Of a stretch of DNA of 18,846 bases, positions 6,066 through 14,008 are shown piece by piece (position 1 is the first letter of the stretch; the number at the start of each line of letters is the position of its first letter). A program made the translations under genes and the position numbers. Where the stretch lies: positions 1-18,846 of the forward strand of contig CAJLTZ010000048.1 in assembly GCA_905209725.1 (NCBI GenBank), given 5' to 3'. This DNA is from an uncultured Muribaculaceae bacterium (lineage in GTDB: Bacteria; Bacteroidota; Bacteroidia; Bacteroidales; Muribaculaceae). The notes below the pieces were generated by a model. It saw nothing but the letters and a program-made list of their open reading frames with translations. It did no database searches and was not told where the DNA came from.

Positions 6066-7340
6066 ATGAGAAACAATATATTCATAATCATACGCCGCGA
6101 GTTTATGGAGCGCGTGGCGAAGAAGAGTTTTATCTTCACCACGCTGCTGATGCCCGTGCTGATGCTGCTCATGATGGTGCTCCCGGCGCTTATCATGGAA
6201 TTTTCCACTCCCGACAAGAAGACTGTGGCTGTGTCGGATGCCAGCGGACGCCTGGCAATGACCCTGGCACGTTCTTCCAACGATGACCTCACCTTCGTGC
6301 CAATCACCGAGCCGCTCGACTCGGCGCTCAACGATGAGGCTTACTATGGCGTGCTTGCCATTCCTGCCGACATTGTGGAAAATCCTTCCGGTTCTACGCT
6401 TTATTTGCATGAGGGTGGTTCGCAGGTTACAGAGGCCTTTATTGCCGACCAGATTGCCAATTCCGTGCGCGATATCCGCATGAGGGGATATCAGATTGAG
6501 AATCTCGAGCAGATTATCAAGGATACTGATGTGGATGTCGACCTGAAGACTGTCCGTATCGACGAGGATGGCAAGGAGGAGGCCACTTCCACTATGGTTT
6601 CGTTCTTCATCGGCCTGATAATGACCTTTATTCTCTACATGTTCCTGATCATGTACGGTCAGATGGTGATGACCTCGATTATCGAGGAGAAGACCAACAG
6701 GGTGCTGGAGCTGGTGGTTTCGTCCGTCCGGCCGATGGACCTGATGTTGGGCAAGATATTCGGCATAGCGCTTGTGGCTGTGGTGCAGATTGTGATATGG
6801 GGCGTGCTGCTTTGCGCCATGTCGCTCTTTGTGATGCCGGCCGTGATGCCCACCGACGCTGCTGCGGCCGGTGCCGATCCGGAGTTGATGGCAGCAGTGC
6901 AGCACTATAGTTCGGTAGGATTCATTCTTTCGCTCTTCGGCTATATCCTTGTGTTCCTGATTGGGGGTTTCCTCTTCTATGCTTCGATATTCGCCGCCAT
7001 AGGTTCGGCTGTCGACAATGTGCAGGATGCTTCTCAGTTGACCTCCTTCGCAGTAATCCCGATTGTGATTGGACTGCTTGTGGGCATGGCTGCGGGCAAT
7101 GACCCGAACTCACAGCTGGCGCTGTGGGGCTCGATGATACCGCTCACATCGCCGATGGTGATGCTGATGCGCATACCCTTCGGCATACCGGCCTGGCAGA
7201 TCTGGGTGTCGGTGGCAGTGCTTTATGTGTCTTTTGTGTTCATGGTGTGGGTAGCCGCCAAGATTTATCGCGTAGGCATCTTCATGTATGGCAAAAAGCC
7301 CAACATCAAGGACCTCATCCGCTGGGCAAGATACAAGTAG
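6066..7340 (+). CDS. ABC-2 type exporter, permease subunit (NatB-like)
   Basis: The membrane subunit that pairs with the ATPase just upstream. The 424 residues show the ABC-2 (NatB/YhaP) layout. One helix near 22-43 follows a short basic N terminus. A large extracytoplasmic domain of about 130 residues comes next (roughly 45-175). Then come five helices near 177-199, 226-258, 285-315, 324-345 and 379-402. The cytoplasmic loop after the second helix carries the family block I-I-E-E-K-T-N-R-V-L-E-L, which contacts the ATPase. A positively charged C-terminal tail ends the protein. Sodium, drug or peptide export are all possible for this family; nothing here selects one. Confidence 0.9.
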   Translation: MRNNIFIIIRREFMERVAKKSFIFTTLLMPVLMLLMMVLPALIMEFSTPDKKTVAVSDASGRLAMTLARSSNDDLTFVPITEPLDSALNDEAYYGVLAIPADIVENPSGSTLYLHEGGSQVTEAFIADQIANSVRDIRMRGYQIENLEQIIKDTDVDVDLKTVRIDEDGKEEATSTMVSFFIGLIMTFILYMFLIMYGQMVMTSIIEEKTNRVLELVVSSVRPMDLMLGKIFGIALVAVVQIVIWGVLLCAMSLFVMPAVMPTDAAAAGADPELMAAVQHYSSVGFILSLFGYILVFLIGGFLFYASIFAAIGSAVDNVQDASQLTSFAVIPIVIGLLVGMAAGNDPNSQLALWGSMIPLTSPMVMLMRIPFGIPAWQIWVSVAVLYVSFVFMVWVAAKIYRVGIFMYGKKPNIKDLIRWARYK

Positions 7341-7356
7341 TTTCAGAAATTTTTGT

Positions 7357-7364
7357 TAATTTTG
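7357..7364 (+). promoter_or_regulatory. -7 box for the parE operon
   Basis: TAATTTTG matches TAnnTTTG exactly, 43 bases before the parE ATG, leaving a normal leader of about 37 bases. A clear -33 TTG is not seen at the usual spacing. It sits just after the permease stop and would drive the six-gene block that ends at 14008. Confidence 0.5.
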
Positions 7365-7407
7365 CAGTTCAGACCATTTACGAGATATTAGAGCGAGAGA
7401 GAGCACA

Positions 7408-9390
7408 ATGAGCGAAGAGATTAATCAGCAGCAACCACAGCCATCGGCAGGCACCTATACCGACGCCGCCATCCAGACCCTTAAATGGAACGAGCATATC
7501 CGGCGCCGCCCGGGCATGTATATCGGCAAACTCGGCGACGGCTCCTATGCCGACGACGGTATCTATATCCTTCTCAAGGAGGTGGTTGACAATTCTGTTG
7601 ATGAATTCAACATGAAGGCCGGCTCGCGCATCGACATCGACGTGTCCGACCAGGGCGAAGTGCGCGTGCGCGACTATGGCCGCGGTATTCCGCTCGGTTC
7701 TGTGCGCAAGGTGGCCTCCGACATCAACACCGGCGGCAAGTTTGACTCCGAGAATTTCCAGAAGTCGGTGGGCCTCAACGGTATCGGTCTGAAAGCCGTC
7801 AACGCTCTCTCGCGCACCTGCACGGTATCCTCCGTGCGCGACGGCAAGATGGTCACGGTCCGCTTCGACCGCGGCGACCTCGTGGAGGAAACAGGTCTCG
7901 AGGACACCAAGGAGCCCAACGGCACCATCGTGACCTTCACCCCCGACCCCGAACTCTTCACCGGCTATTCCTTCCGCCCGGAGACAGTGGAGATGATGGT
8001 GAACAATTACACCTACCTCAACATCGGGCTGCAGATCTTCCTCAACGGCCGCAAATATTCCTCGCGCAGTGGTCTTCTCGACCTCATCCGCGATGCCATG
8101 AAGCGCGAACAGCGCCCCGAACCCCTCTATCCCATCATCCATCTCACCGGCGAGGATATCGAGGTGGTGCTCACCCATACCGACCAGGGCGGCGAGGAAT
8201 ACTTCTCTTTCGTCAACGGACAGCACACCACTCAGGGAGGCACCCATCTCACCGCCTTCCGCGAGCATGTGTGCCGCACCATCAAGGAATTCTCAGGCAA
8301 GAACTATGAATTCTCCGACATACGCCAGGGAATGGTGGCCGCCGTGTCGGTGCGCATCCAGGAACCCGTGTTCGAGTCGCAGACCAAGACCAAACTCGGC
8401 AGCAAGACCATCGCTCCCGACGATCCAACCACCGTCAATAAATTCGTAGGCGATTTCATAAAGAAGGAACTCGACGACTATCTCCACCGCCACACCGATG
8501 TGGCCGAGGAGATGCTCCGCAAGGTGGCCCGCAGCGAGAAGGAGCGCAAGGCCATGTCGGGACTCTCCAAGATAGCCCGCGAGAAGGCCAAGAAGGTGAG
8601 CCTGCACAACCGCAAGCTTCGCGACTGCAACGTGCACCTCAACGACACCCTCCGCGCCAGCGCCAAGGAGGACCGCCGCGCCGAATCTGCCATCTTCATC
8701 ACCGAGGGCGACTCCGCATCCGGCACCATCACCAAGGTGCGCAATGCCGAGACGCAGGCAGTGTTCTCCCTGCGCGGCAAGCCCCTCAATTCCTTCGGGC
8801 TCACACGCGAGGTCTGCTATAAGAATGAGGAATTCAATCTCCTTCAGGCAGCCCTCAACATCGAGGACGGTATCGACGGCCTCCGCTACAACAAGGTGAT
8901 AATCGCCACGGATGCCGATGTAGACGGCATGCACATCCGCCTGCTGATCATCACGTTCTTCCTCACATTCTTCCCCGACCTTGTGCGCGAGGGACATGTC
9001 TACATCCTTCAGACCCCCCTCTTCCGCGTGCGCGACCGCAGCGCCACAAAGCGCCGCAAGGGTGAGGTGAAAGCCAAGAGCAAAGATGGCGGCAAAGAGG
9101 GCGAAGATGCTAAAAAGGCTGTATATTACTGCTATAGCGATGAGGAACGCCTTGCTGCCATAGAGCGTGTGGGCAAGAATGCCGAGATCACGCGGTTCAA
9201 AGGTCTCGGCGAAATCAACGACAGCGAGTTTGCCGACTTCATCGGCCCCGACATGCGCCTCGACCCCGTGCAGCTCTCCTGGGAGGAGGCCACGCAGCAA
9301 CTCATGGAATTCTACATGGGCAAGAACACGATGGAGCGCCAGAACTTCATCATCGACAACCTTGTGATAGAAGATGACTCCGAAATATAA
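7408..9390 (+). CDS. parE: DNA topoisomerase IV subunit B (ParE-type)
   Basis: The ATPase subunit of a type IIA topoisomerase that unlinks daughter chromosomes together with ParC. The N-terminal GHKL ATPase domain shows V-D-N-S-V-D-E near 59-65 (Asn and Glu for Mg-ATP), D-Y-G-R-G-I-P near 89-95 and G-L-N-G-I-G-L-K near 122-129. The TOPRIM domain has E-G-D-S-A near 433-437 and the metal site D-A-D-V-D near 502-506. At 660 residues it lacks the large insertion of many GyrB proteins, and its motifs fit the Bacteroidetes ParE branch better than GyrB; this assignment is from motif memory. A Lys/Glu-rich low-complexity loop lies at about residues 548-570. The parC gene is not in the window. Its last 17 bp overlap coaD. 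Confidence 0.9.
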   Translation: MSEEINQQQPQPSAGTYTDAAIQTLKWNEHIRRRPGMYIGKLGDGSYADDGIYILLKEVVDNSVDEFNMKAGSRIDIDVSDQGEVRVRDYGRGIPLGSVRKVASDINTGGKFDSENFQKSVGLNGIGLKAVNALSRTCTVSSVRDGKMVTVRFDRGDLVEETGLEDTKEPNGTIVTFTPDPELFTGYSFRPETVEMMVNNYTYLNIGLQIFLNGRKYSSRSGLLDLIRDAMKREQRPEPLYPIIHLTGEDIEVVLTHTDQGGEEYFSFVNGQHTTQGGTHLTAFREHVCRTIKEFSGKNYEFSDIRQGMVAAVSVRIQEPVFESQTKTKLGSKTIAPDDPTTVNKFVGDFIKKELDDYLHRHTDVAEEMLRKVARSEKERKAMSGLSKIAREKAKKVSLHNRKLRDCNVHLNDTLRASAKEDRRAESAIFITEGDSASGTITKVRNAETQAVFSLRGKPLNSFGLTREVCYKNEEFNLLQAALNIEDGIDGLRYNKVIIATDADVDGMHIRLLIITFFLTFFPDLVREGHVYILQTPLFRVRDRSATKRRKGEVKAKSKDGGKEGEDAKKAVYYCYSDEERLAAIERVGKNAEITRFKGLGEINDSEFADFIGPDMRLDPVQLSWEEATQQLMEFYMGKNTMERQNFIIDNLVIEDDSEI

Positions 9391-9850
9391 TCAGCCGCGC
9401 ACCGCCTTCTTCGCGGGCAGTTTCAATCCCTTCACCCTTGGCCATCTCGACATAGCGCACCGTGCGCTGCAGATTGTGGACCATCTTGTGATTGGCGTCG
9501 GTTTCAATTGCGCCAAAACATCCTGCGACTCCGTCGACGCCCGCGTTGAGCATATCCGGCGCATATTCGCCTACGAACCGCGTGTGGAAGTATTGGCCTA
9601 TGAAGGACTCACAGTGGAAGCGGCCCGGCGCGCCGGCGCAGGCATCCTGCTGCGAGGGGTGCGCTCCAACGCCGACTTCGAATATGAGAGGAATCTCTCT
9701 GACGTGAACCGCGAGATTGCCGGCATGGAGACAATGATCCTCATCTCCGACCCACGATATGCATTCATTTCATCGTCGATGGTGCGCGAGCTCCGCGACA
9801 ATGGATATGATGTGGCACGTTTCCTTCCGGAAGTGCCCGACAACCAATAA
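9374..9850 (+). CDS. coaD: Pantetheine-phosphate adenylyltransferase
   Basis: Makes dephospho-CoA from 4'-phosphopantetheine and ATP, the fourth step of coenzyme A synthesis, in the cytoplasm. The 158-residue protein has the nucleotidyltransferase motif G-S-F-N-P-F-T-L-G-H at 15-24 (usual form GxFDPxTxGH, so Asn replaces the common Asp), the L-L-R-G-V-R-S block near 93-99 and I-S-S-S-M-V-R-E near 134-141, all CoaD marks. Length is normal. The start overlaps the end of parE by 17 bp in another frame, suggesting translational coupling. The parE-coaD order followed by an S41 protease is, from memory, conserved in Bacteroidales. Confidence 0.93.
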   Translation: MTPKYNQPRTAFFAGSFNPFTLGHLDIAHRALQIVDHLVIGVGFNCAKTSCDSVDARVEHIRRIFAYEPRVEVLAYEGLTVEAARRAGAGILLRGVRSNADFEYERNLSDVNREIAGMETMILISDPRYAFISSSMVRELRDNGYDVARFLPEVPDNQ

Positions 9851-9866
9851 TATTTTATCCCTGACT

Positions 9867-11474
9867 ATGAAGAAAGCAATCATAATTCCCCTGATCACCA
9901 CGCTGCTCGGAGCCCTCTTCTCGCAGGCCTACCGCCAGCAACAGATGCCGGCCGCCCAGAAACTCGGTATGGCGGAGGCAGCCATCGAGCAGTTCTATGT
10001 CGACACCGTCAATGGCGACCGCCTTGTGGAAACCGCCCTGCGGAGCATGCTCGAGGAACTCGACCCGCATTCCGCTTACAGCACCACCGAAGAGACCCGT
10101 GAACTCAACGAACCGCTTGAAGGCAATTTCAGCGGCATCGGTATTACGTTCAATATGAACAAGGACACGCTCTATGTGATTCAGACCGTGGCCGGAGGTC
10201 CCTCCGAGAGGGTAGGACTCCTTGCCGGTGACAGGATTGTGGCCGTCAACGACACGCTGATTGCGGGAGTTAAGATGAAAAACTCGCAGATAATGAAGCG
10301 TCTGCGCGGCCCGAAAGGCACCGACGTGCGCGTGAAGGTGGTGCGCCATCAGAATGCCTACACCGATACAATCAATTTCAAGATCACCCGTGCCGAGATA
10401 CCTATCTATAGCGTCGATGCCGCCTATATGGTCGACGACAAGACAGGATATATCCGTCTCAACCGCTTCGCCGCCGACACCCGCTCCGAGGTGGATAAAG
10501 CCCTCAGGGACCTTAAGAAACAGGGAATGACCCAACTGATTTTTGACTTGACGGAGAATGGGGGCGGTTATCTGAACGCTGCCGTAGACGTGCTCAGTGA
10601 GCTCCTCGAGCCCGGACGCCTCACCGTCTATACCGAAGGTCGCAACTCTCCGCGCTACGACCATATCTCCTCGCCACACGGCATCAAACCCCTATTCCCC
10701 GAGGGACGCCTCGTGGTGATGGCCAACCAGTACAGCGCCTCCGCCTCTGAGATTGTGTCGGGAGCCATCCAGGACTGGGACCGCGGCCTTGTGGTGGGTC
10801 GCCGCACATTCGGCAAAGGACTCGTGCAGCGTCCTTTCCCTTTCCCCGACGGTTCCATGATGCGCCTCACGGTGGCTCACTATTACACCCCCTCCGGCCG
10901 CGATATCCAGAAACCCTACAAGAAGGGTGACCAGAAGGCATATGCAAAGGACCTTATCGACCGCTACAACAACGGCGAACTGATGCACGCCGATTCCATT
11001 CATCAGGTGGACTCGCTGAAGGTGAAGACTTTGCGGTTGGGCCGCACGATGTATGGCGGTGGCGGAATCACCCCCGATGTCTTCGTGCCGCTCGACACCA
11101 CCGACTTCACCAAATATTACCGCGACGTGGTGGCTAAGGGTGTAATCAACCAGTATGCCATCAAATATGTCGACAAACACCGCAAGGAACTTCGCCGTCA
11201 ATATAAGAAGGATGATGACTTCGTGGCCCACTTCGAGGTGACGCCGGCGATGCTTCAGGAGATCTTCGACCTGGCCAAGGCCGAAGGCGTGGAATACAAC
11301 GAAGAGCAGGCCCGCACCAGCACGCCCCTCTTCAAGATGATAGTCAAAGGGCTGATAGGCAGGGATGTCTACGAACAGGCCACCTATAACAAGGTCTACA
11401 ACGGCTACGACCCTATTTTCCGAGAAGCCTACCGTCTGATTAATTCCGACGACTATGAAATAAAATTGCGTTGA
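9867..11474 (+). CDS. S41 family carboxyl-terminal processing protease (CtpA-like)
   Basis: An envelope serine protease of the CtpA/Prc family that trims or degrades exported proteins. The chosen ATG at 9867 gives 535 residues with an N-terminal hydrophobic signal or anchor (about 4-20). A PDZ domain follows, roughly 88-170 (G-I-G-I-T-F onward). The S41 catalytic domain shows S-A-S-A-S-E at 290-295, where S292 aligns with the Prc nucleophile, D303, and K317 in F-G-K-G, the general base. All three active-site residues are present. A longer reading from 9759 would overlap coaD and lose the signal peptide. It begins 16 bp after coaD, in the same operon. A C-terminal helical tail of about 120 residues extends beyond the core. 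Confidence 0.93.
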   Translation: MKKAIIIPLITTLLGALFSQAYRQQQMPAAQKLGMAEAAIEQFYVDTVNGDRLVETALRSMLEELDPHSAYSTTEETRELNEPLEGNFSGIGITFNMNKDTLYVIQTVAGGPSERVGLLAGDRIVAVNDTLIAGVKMKNSQIMKRLRGPKGTDVRVKVVRHQNAYTDTINFKITRAEIPIYSVDAAYMVDDKTGYIRLNRFAADTRSEVDKALRDLKKQGMTQLIFDLTENGGGYLNAAVDVLSELLEPGRLTVYTEGRNSPRYDHISSPHGIKPLFPEGRLVVMANQYSASASEIVSGAIQDWDRGLVVGRRTFGKGLVQRPFPFPDGSMMRLTVAHYYTPSGRDIQKPYKKGDQKAYAKDLIDRYNNGELMHADSIHQVDSLKVKTLRLGRTMYGGGGITPDVFVPLDTTDFTKYYRDVVAKGVINQYAIKYVDKHRKELRRQYKKDDDFVAHFEVTPAMLQEIFDLAKAEGVEYNEEQARTSTPLFKMIVKGLIGRDVYEQATYNKVYNGYDPIFREAYRLINSDDYEIKLR

Positions 11475-11486
11475 TGATTGATTGAT

Positions 11487-12929
11487 ATGAGGGTAAGGAG
11501 TGTATTAGTGGCTGCGGCGATGGCACTGGGGGCAGTGGCTTCGGCGCAGGAGATTTCAGGGTCCCGCGAGATTCAGGCATTGGCCGACTCGTTAGAGCCT
11601 GACAGGTCGCAGTGTATCTGGTTCGACCTGCCCTGGGTGTTCAGCGGTTACCGGAGCATGGCGCAGCACGATTTCAGCCGTGATGTCTATTCTCCCAAGG
11701 CGCTGCAGCCTATCTGGGAGGAACTCGCCGCGCAGCAGAGACACGAGCAGGCCTTGCGCGACCGCGCCGAGGTGATGTGGGGCCTGATCGACGACGTTCC
11801 CGCCGAGGAGGTAGATTCCATCGTGGCTCCCGCTGCCGTGGAGGTGCCCTCCCGCGAGAATCTCCCCGTGGCCTTCGGCGACCCCGTGCCGGGTTGGCTG
11901 CGCCGCGCCATGCGCAGCGAGCGCATCGTGCAGGACGCTATGTATATCTCAATGGTGGAGACACCCCGATTTATCGAATTCGCCTATTGGGATCTTCCCG
12001 AACCGCCCCGTCTCCCCGAGGATGACTATAGTTTCGCGGGCTATCTCAAGCGACTCAATCTGCCGCAGGTGGATGTCAATGAGGCTGTGATCCGCGAACA
12101 GCAATTTGGCCGCTACAACTGGCTGCATCAGTTTAATGTAGCCCTTCAGCTCTCGCAGGCTTATGTGTCGAAAAACTGGTATCAGGGTGGCACGAGTTAT
12201 TTCGCACTACTCACCAATTTCCTCTGGGATGTGCAGCTCAATCAGGTGTATCACCCCAAATGGATGCTTCAGAGCACGCTCAGTTATAAATTGGCGGTCA
12301 ATTCCACCCCCGAGGACCAATACCACAAATACTCCGTATCGCAGGACCTCTTCCAATATAACTTCCGCGCCGGCTACAAGGCAGCCAACAACTGGTATTA
12401 TGCCTTCACCACCCTCTTCAAGACTCAGTTCTGCTGCTCCTATCCCTCCAACTCCGAGCAGCGCACGGCCTCATTCCTTTCCCCCGGCGAACTGAACGTC
12501 GGCCTCGGTATGACCTACTCGAAGGAGAGCGCCAACAAGGGGCTGAAGGTCACCTTGTCGATAGCACCTGTGTCTTATAACCTGAAGACCTGCATCGACC
12601 CGAAAGTGGACCATGCCCCCATCGGCGTAGACCCTGACCGCAAGGTGAAGAATGAGTTCGGTAGCAATACGGAGGTCAACTTCTTCGCCCGCATCTGGGA
12701 CAATATCACTTACACCACCCGGATGTATCTCTTCACCGACTATCACTCCTTCCAGGGCGACTGGGAGAACACGTTCAATTTCCAGTTTAACCGCTACTTC
12801 TCCACGCAGGTGTATGCCCATCTGCGCTACGACTCCCTTGCCGACACAAGCAAGGCCCCCGGCTGGCACAAATGGATGCTCAAGGAGATCCTTTCGGTGG
12901 GTATCTCCTACAGTTTCTCCACAAAGTAA
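11487..12929 (+). CDS. DUF3078-like outer-membrane protein
   Basis: A 480-residue exported protein with a clear signal peptide (residues 1-20, ending A-V-A-S-A). The middle and C-terminal part (from about 209) is rich in alternating aromatic and polar residues and contains N-W-Y-Q-G-G-T-S-Y-F, the mark I associate with DUF3078 proteins of Bacteroidetes, which are predicted outer-membrane beta-barrels of unknown function. The last residues (V-G-I-S-Y-S-F-S) form a terminal beta-strand as expected for a barrel. The N-terminal region (21-200) is more acidic and Pro-rich and is not recognised. A TTG at 11478 could extend it by three codons, but the ATG at 11487 gives the better signal peptide. 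It lies 12 bp after the protease gene. Confidence 0.75.
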   Translation: MRVRSVLVAAAMALGAVASAQEISGSREIQALADSLEPDRSQCIWFDLPWVFSGYRSMAQHDFSRDVYSPKALQPIWEELAAQQRHEQALRDRAEVMWGLIDDVPAEEVDSIVAPAAVEVPSRENLPVAFGDPVPGWLRRAMRSERIVQDAMYISMVETPRFIEFAYWDLPEPPRLPEDDYSFAGYLKRLNLPQVDVNEAVIREQQFGRYNWLHQFNVALQLSQAYVSKNWYQGGTSYFALLTNFLWDVQLNQVYHPKWMLQSTLSYKLAVNSTPEDQYHKYSVSQDLFQYNFRAGYKAANNWYYAFTTLFKTQFCCSYPSNSEQRTASFLSPGELNVGLGMTYSKESANKGLKVTLSIAPVSYNLKTCIDPKVDHAPIGVDPDRKVKNEFGSNTEVNFFARIWDNITYTTRMYLFTDYHSFQGDWENTFNFQFNRYFSTQVYAHLRYDSLADTSKAPGWHKWMLKEILSVGISYSFSTK

Positions 12930-12935
12930 AGACAT

Positions 12936-13508
12936 ATGGATTGCAAGGGCTTGATATACCGGACTATGCTGCTGATGTCGCTGCTGCTTTGCTCCATCCC
13001 TGCGCAGGGGAGGGGCGGGCGTCATATCGACATTGCCGATGAGGAGATGGCACGCGAGCGGATTGACAACTCAATCTGCGATGCCGTGGAGGGAATCTGG
13101 GATTTCCCCTACGATGAGATGCGTGTGCTGATAGTGCGCGACCGGACCGACCGCTCACTCTATCAGATAGCCGTGGTGGCCACACCCGACTGCCGCCTGC
13201 AGCCAGGCGATGTGGTAGGCACGCTCAGAGTTTCCGGAGAGAAGGGGAAGTATGAGATGTCGCTCAACCGCAAGACCGGTTTCGGGGCTCTTGCATCGGC
13301 ACTCAAATGTAGCGCCTCGCTCAATAGCACGGCCGGAACGTTGCAGGTGCATGTGCCGAAAGTGAAGTTCAGTCTGCGGCCCACGATGCTATTGCCGCAG
13401 TTCTGGAGGATGCTGCGCCTTTCGGTTGACAATCCCATCGACCGTCTCCCCTCCGGCCTTACGCGAGTATATCCCGATCCTTCACGCCTCAATCCCGACT
13501 ATCTATGA
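12936..13508 (+). CDS. Exported protein of unknown function (190 aa)
   Basis: A protein I do not recognise. Residues 1-25 form a signal peptide (hydrophobic core M-L-L-M-S-L-L-L-C-S-I-P, then A-Q-G), so it is likely periplasmic or surface bound; the Cys at 19 could be part of a poor lipobox but lacks the usual spacing. The body alternates beta-like stretches (L-Y-Q-I-A-V-V-A-T, G-D-V-V-G-T-L-R-V) and ends in a Pro-rich tail. No enzyme motif is seen. It starts 6 bp after the DUF3078-like gene and its stop overlaps the next start by four bases (ATGA), so it is firmly part of the parE-coaD operon. Confidence 0.65.
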   Translation: MDCKGLIYRTMLLMSLLLCSIPAQGRGGRHIDIADEEMARERIDNSICDAVEGIWDFPYDEMRVLIVRDRTDRSLYQIAVVATPDCRLQPGDVVGTLRVSGEKGKYEMSLNRKTGFGALASALKCSASLNSTAGTLQVHVPKVKFSLRPTMLLPQFWRMLRLSVDNPIDRLPSGLTRVYPDPSRLNPDYL

Positions 13509-14008
13509 AACTCTTCCGCATCCTCATTCTCCTCTTGACAGCCTTTGTAGGGGTGAATTATATGCCCGCGAAGAAAACGAGCCTCAAACTCAAAGTGGAC
13601 AGGAAGCAGAACGCTTCGGAAGAGGAGGAATTTGCGCGGGGAAGTTTTATGGTTGCGTCCGGTTGCCGCGACTGCAACAACGGCTACCGCCTCGACCAGG
13701 TGTCATTCTCCGGTTTCGAGAAGCCGCAGAGCAGTTCGCTGGAGAGTTTCTTCATCACCAATTCCACCGACCGCACCCTTACCGGAGTAACGCTATACAT
13801 CGAATATCTCGATGCTCAGGGGCGTCAGCTTCACAAGCGCTTCCTGCGCCTCTCCTGCGATGTGCCGCCATGCGAGACACGTCGCGCCGAACTGAAATCC
13901 TGGGACAAGCAGAACACATTCTATTATCGCGACAGCGCACCCTCTCGGCGACAGGGGGCATCATTCACTGTGCGCTTTGATCCGGTGGCTTACTGGCTTT
14001 GTTTTTAG
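13505..14008 (+). CDS. Exported protein with paired cysteines (167 aa)
   Basis: A small protein of unknown function. The N terminus (1-22) is a signal peptide or anchor. The mature part begins with a charged segment, then C54-x2-C57, and a beta-rich region whose F-F-I-T-N-S-T-D-R and V-T-L-Y-I-E-Y-L-D-A-Q-G pattern recalls FxLYD-type immunoglobulin-like folds (weak resemblance only). C118 and C123 form a second close pair and C166 is next to last, so disulfides or metal binding are possible. It is the last gene of the six-gene operon, coupled to its upstream neighbour by an ATGA overlap. Its final 44 bp overlap the 3' end of the convergent CLC gene. Confidence 0.65.
   Translation: MKLFRILILLLTAFVGVNYMPAKKTSLKLKVDRKQNASEEEEFARGSFMVASGCRDCNNGYRLDQVSFSGFEKPQSSSLESFFITNSTDRTLTGVTLYIEYLDAQGRQLHKRFLRLSCDVPPCETRRAELKSWDKQNTFYYRDSAPSRRQGASFTVRFDPVAYWLCF

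Noticed and set aside
8293..9300. 335-codon open frame antisense to parE
   Set aside because: It lies wholly within parE and is a by-product of GC-rich codon bias; it has no recognisable motif or promoter. The same holds for long antisense frames at 7378-8268, 6048-6905 and 9855-10679.
9759..9866. Longer start for the S41 protease
   Set aside because: The extra 36 residues overlap coaD, hide the signal sequence and contain no conserved residues; the ATG at 9867 gives a normal exported protein.
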